Assembly (NCBI GenBank): GCA_028292345.1
Contig: JAQGMN010000336.1
Location: forward strand, 1 to 5,249
Length of the DNA: 5,249 bases
Direction of reading: 5' to 3'
DNA from: Polaromonas sp.
GTDB lineage: Bacteria > Pseudomonadota > Gammaproteobacteria > Burkholderiales > Burkholderiaceae_C
A model generated the notes under the pieces. The model saw only the letters and a program-made list of their open reading frames with translations. It was not told where the DNA came from and did not search any database. Positions within the stretch are counted from its first letter, which is position 1, and each line of letters begins with the position of its first letter. This document shows positions 3,739-5,249 of the stretch, in pieces. The position numbers were made by a program, and so were the translations under genes.

Positions 3739-5249
3739 ATGAAAACACTGGTAATTGCCGAAAAACCTTCGGTGGCGCAAGACATCGTGCGCGCCCTCAC
3801 GCCCACGGCAGGCAAGTTCGACAAGCACGATGAATACTTTGAAAACGAGGACTGGGTCATCACGTCGGCGGTCGGCCACCTGGTCGAGATCCAGGCGCCC
3901 GAGGAATTCGATGTGAAGCGCGGCAAATGGAGCTTTGCCAACCTGCCGGTGATTCCGCCGTACTTCGACCTCAAACCGATGGACAAGACCAAAACACGGC
4001 TCAACGCCATCGTCAAGCTGACCAAGCGCAAGGACGTGGGCGCGCTGGTCAATGCCTGCGACGCGGGCCGGGAAGGCGAACTGATCTTCCGGCTGATCCA
4101 GCAGTATGCCAAGAGCAAACACCCGATCAAGCGGCTATGGCTGCAGTCGATGACGCCCGCCGCCATCCGCGACGGCTTTGCCGCGCTGCGCACGGACGCG
4201 CAGATGCTGCCGCTGGCCGACGCGGCGCGCTGCCGCTCCGAGGCCGACTGGCTGGTCGGCATCAACGGCACGCGCGCCATGACGGCGTTCAATTCGCGCG
4301 ATGGTGGTTTCTTTTTGACCACCGTCGGCCGGGTGCAGACGCCCACGCTGTCGGTGGTCGTCGAGCGCGAAGAAAAAATTCGCAAGTTCGTTTCCAGGGA
4401 CTATTGGGAAATCCACGCGCTGTTTTCAGCCGAGGCCGGCGAATACCCCGGCAAGTGGTTCGACCCAAAGTTCAAGCGCGCCGCCGCCAATGCGGCCAAC
4501 GGCGAAGGCGCCGAGCCCGACCCGGAACTGAAATCAGACCGGCTCTGGAACGAGCGCGACGCCAGGGCCATTGCCGACGCGGTGCGCGGCCAGACCGCCA
4601 CCGTGACCGAGGAATCCAAGCCCACCAGCCAGGCCGCCGGCCTGCTGTTCGATTTGACATCGCTGCAGCGCGAAGCCAACGGCAAGTTCGGCTTCTCCGC
4701 CAAGACCACGCTGTCGATCGCCCAGAGCCTGTACGAGCGGCACAAGGCGCTGACCTATCCGCGAACCGACTCGCGCGCGCTGCCCGAGGACTATGTGCCG
4801 GTGGTCAAGCAGACCTTTGAAATGCTGGCCAACAGCGGCATGAAGCACCTGGCGCCGCATGCGGCCACGGCGATCAAGGGGAACTACGTCAAGCCGACCA
4901 AGCGCATTTTCGACAATGCCAAGGTCAGCGACCACTTCGCCATCATCCCGACGCTGCAGGCGCCCAGCGGCCTGTCCGACGCCGAGCAAAAGCTCTATGA
5001 CCTGGTGGTGCGCCGCTTCATGGCGGTGTTCTTCCCCAGCGCCGAGTATTTGGTGACGACGCGCATTTCCGTCTCGGTCGGCCACAGCTTCAAGACCGAG
5101 GGCAAGGTGCTGGTCAAGCCGGGCTGGCTCGCCATCTACGGCAAGGAAGCCGCCGACGAGGTGGCGGACGCCAAGGAAGGCGACAAGGGCCAGAGCCTGG
5201 TGCCGGTCAAGCCCGGCGAGCGCGTCGGCGTCGAAGCGGCCGATGTGAA
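3739..5249 (+). CDS. topB: DNA topoisomerase III, type IA (C-terminus beyond window)
   Basis: Type IA topoisomerases pass single strands through a transient 5'-phosphotyrosyl break. Topoisomerase III mainly decatenates and resolves replication or recombination intermediates, often with RecQ-type helicases. 503 codons are visible from the ATG at 3739, which is preceded by AAGAAG with 5-nt spacing. The TOPRIM domain starts at once, with MKTLVIAEKPSVAQDI (acidic residue E8) and VNACDAGREGELIF, in which D108 and E112 stand out. DAGREGE is the usual form in this subfamily as I recall it, rather than the DxDREG of E. coli TopB. Further motifs are TTVGRVQTPTL (194-204), DLTSLQREAN (305-314), the active-site ALTYPRTDSR with catalytic Y340 (337-346), and SDHFAIIPT with H399 (397-405). 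The frame is open to the window edge with no defect. Related proteins often carry C-terminal zinc or repeat domains that would lie beyond the window. It is divergent from the SET gene. Confidence 0.95.
   Translation, partial: MKTLVIAEKPSVAQDIVRALTPTAGKFDKHDEYFENEDWVITSAVGHLVEIQAPEEFDVKRGKWSFANLPVIPPYFDLKPMDKTKTRLNAIVKLTKRKDVGALVNACDAGREGELIFRLIQQYAKSKHPIKRLWLQSMTPAAIRDGFAALRTDAQMLPLADAARCRSEADWLVGINGTRAMTAFNSRDGGFFLTTVGRVQTPTLSVVVEREEKIRKFVSRDYWEIHALFSAEAGEYPGKWFDPKFKRAAANAANGEGAEPDPELKSDRLWNERDARAIADAVRGQTATVTEESKPTSQAAGLLFDLTSLQREANGKFGFSAKTTLSIAQSLYERHKALTYPRTDSRALPEDYVPVVKQTFEMLANSGMKHLAPHAATAIKGNYVKPTKRIFDNAKVSDHFAIIPTLQAPSGLSDAEQKLYDLVVRRFMAVFFPSAEYLVTTRISVSVGHSFKTEGKVLVKPGWLAIYGKEAADEVADAKEGDKGQSLVPVKPGERVGVEAADV

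Noticed and set aside
4060..4080. TOPRIM motif reads DAGREGE rather than DxDREGE, a possible metal-site loss in topB
   Set aside because: The DAGREGE form is, as I recall, the normal variant in one large topoisomerase III subfamily, and all other catalytic motifs including Y340 are intact.
1377..4385. A 1002-codon open frame on the minus strand
   Set aside because: Only its last 227 codons are real (the SPOR gene). The rest crosses birA and the SET gene in a different frame and runs antisense to topB. Absence of stops reflects high GC and strong codon bias; the recognised motifs all lie in the other frames.
3927..4820. A 297-codon plus-strand frame inside topB
   Set aside because: It is an out-of-frame shadow of topB, Arg-rich and low in complexity; all topoisomerase motifs are in the main frame.
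1..5249. A mobile element, defence island or CRISPR array
   Set aside because: No transposase, integrase, nuclease or helicase defence pair, no regularly spaced repeats and no clear change in base composition across the window.

Overview
The window is GC-rich DNA with the gene set and codon use of a beta-proteobacterium, most likely Burkholderiales/Comamonadaceae (Polaromonas-, Rhodoferax- or Acidovorax-like). This assignment rests on the remembered look of the SlyD-type FKBP, the HTH-less BirA followed by a SPOR protein, the stand-alone SET-domain protein and the DAGREGE-type topoisomerase III. No database search was possible. It reads as ordinary chromosome: no transposase, integrase, tRNA, rRNA or CRISPR array is visible.

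Layout from left to right: (1) the N-terminal 138 codons of a SlyD-like FKBP prolyl isomerase on the minus strand, running off the left edge. (2) A 213-bp divergent spacer. (3) A YpfH-type alpha/beta-hydrolase on the plus strand whose nucleophile-elbow serine is replaced by glycine. (4) A 107-bp convergent spacer with a 7-bp-stem hairpin. (5) A minus-strand cluster read right to left: SET-domain lysine methyltransferase, then biotin protein ligase BirA, then a small membrane-anchored SPOR-type protein whose GTG start overlaps the birA stop. (6) A 197-bp divergent spacer with a 38-bp nearly continuous purine-pyrimidine alternation, a 15-bp inverted repeat, a candidate sigma70 promoter and a leader hairpin. 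(7) The first 503 codons of a type IA topoisomerase III (topB) on the plus strand, running off the right edge.

The genes are mostly housekeeping: protein folding, biotinylation of acetyl-CoA carboxylase, a peptidoglycan-binding/envelope SPOR protein and topological DNA processing. The points that deserve a second look are the apparently serine-less esterase, the SET methyltransferase (a fold best known from eukaryotic histone methylation) with a complete post-SET zinc-ligand set, and the Z-DNA-prone spacer between that gene and a topoisomerase gene. I found no convincing evidence of a wholly new multigene system.
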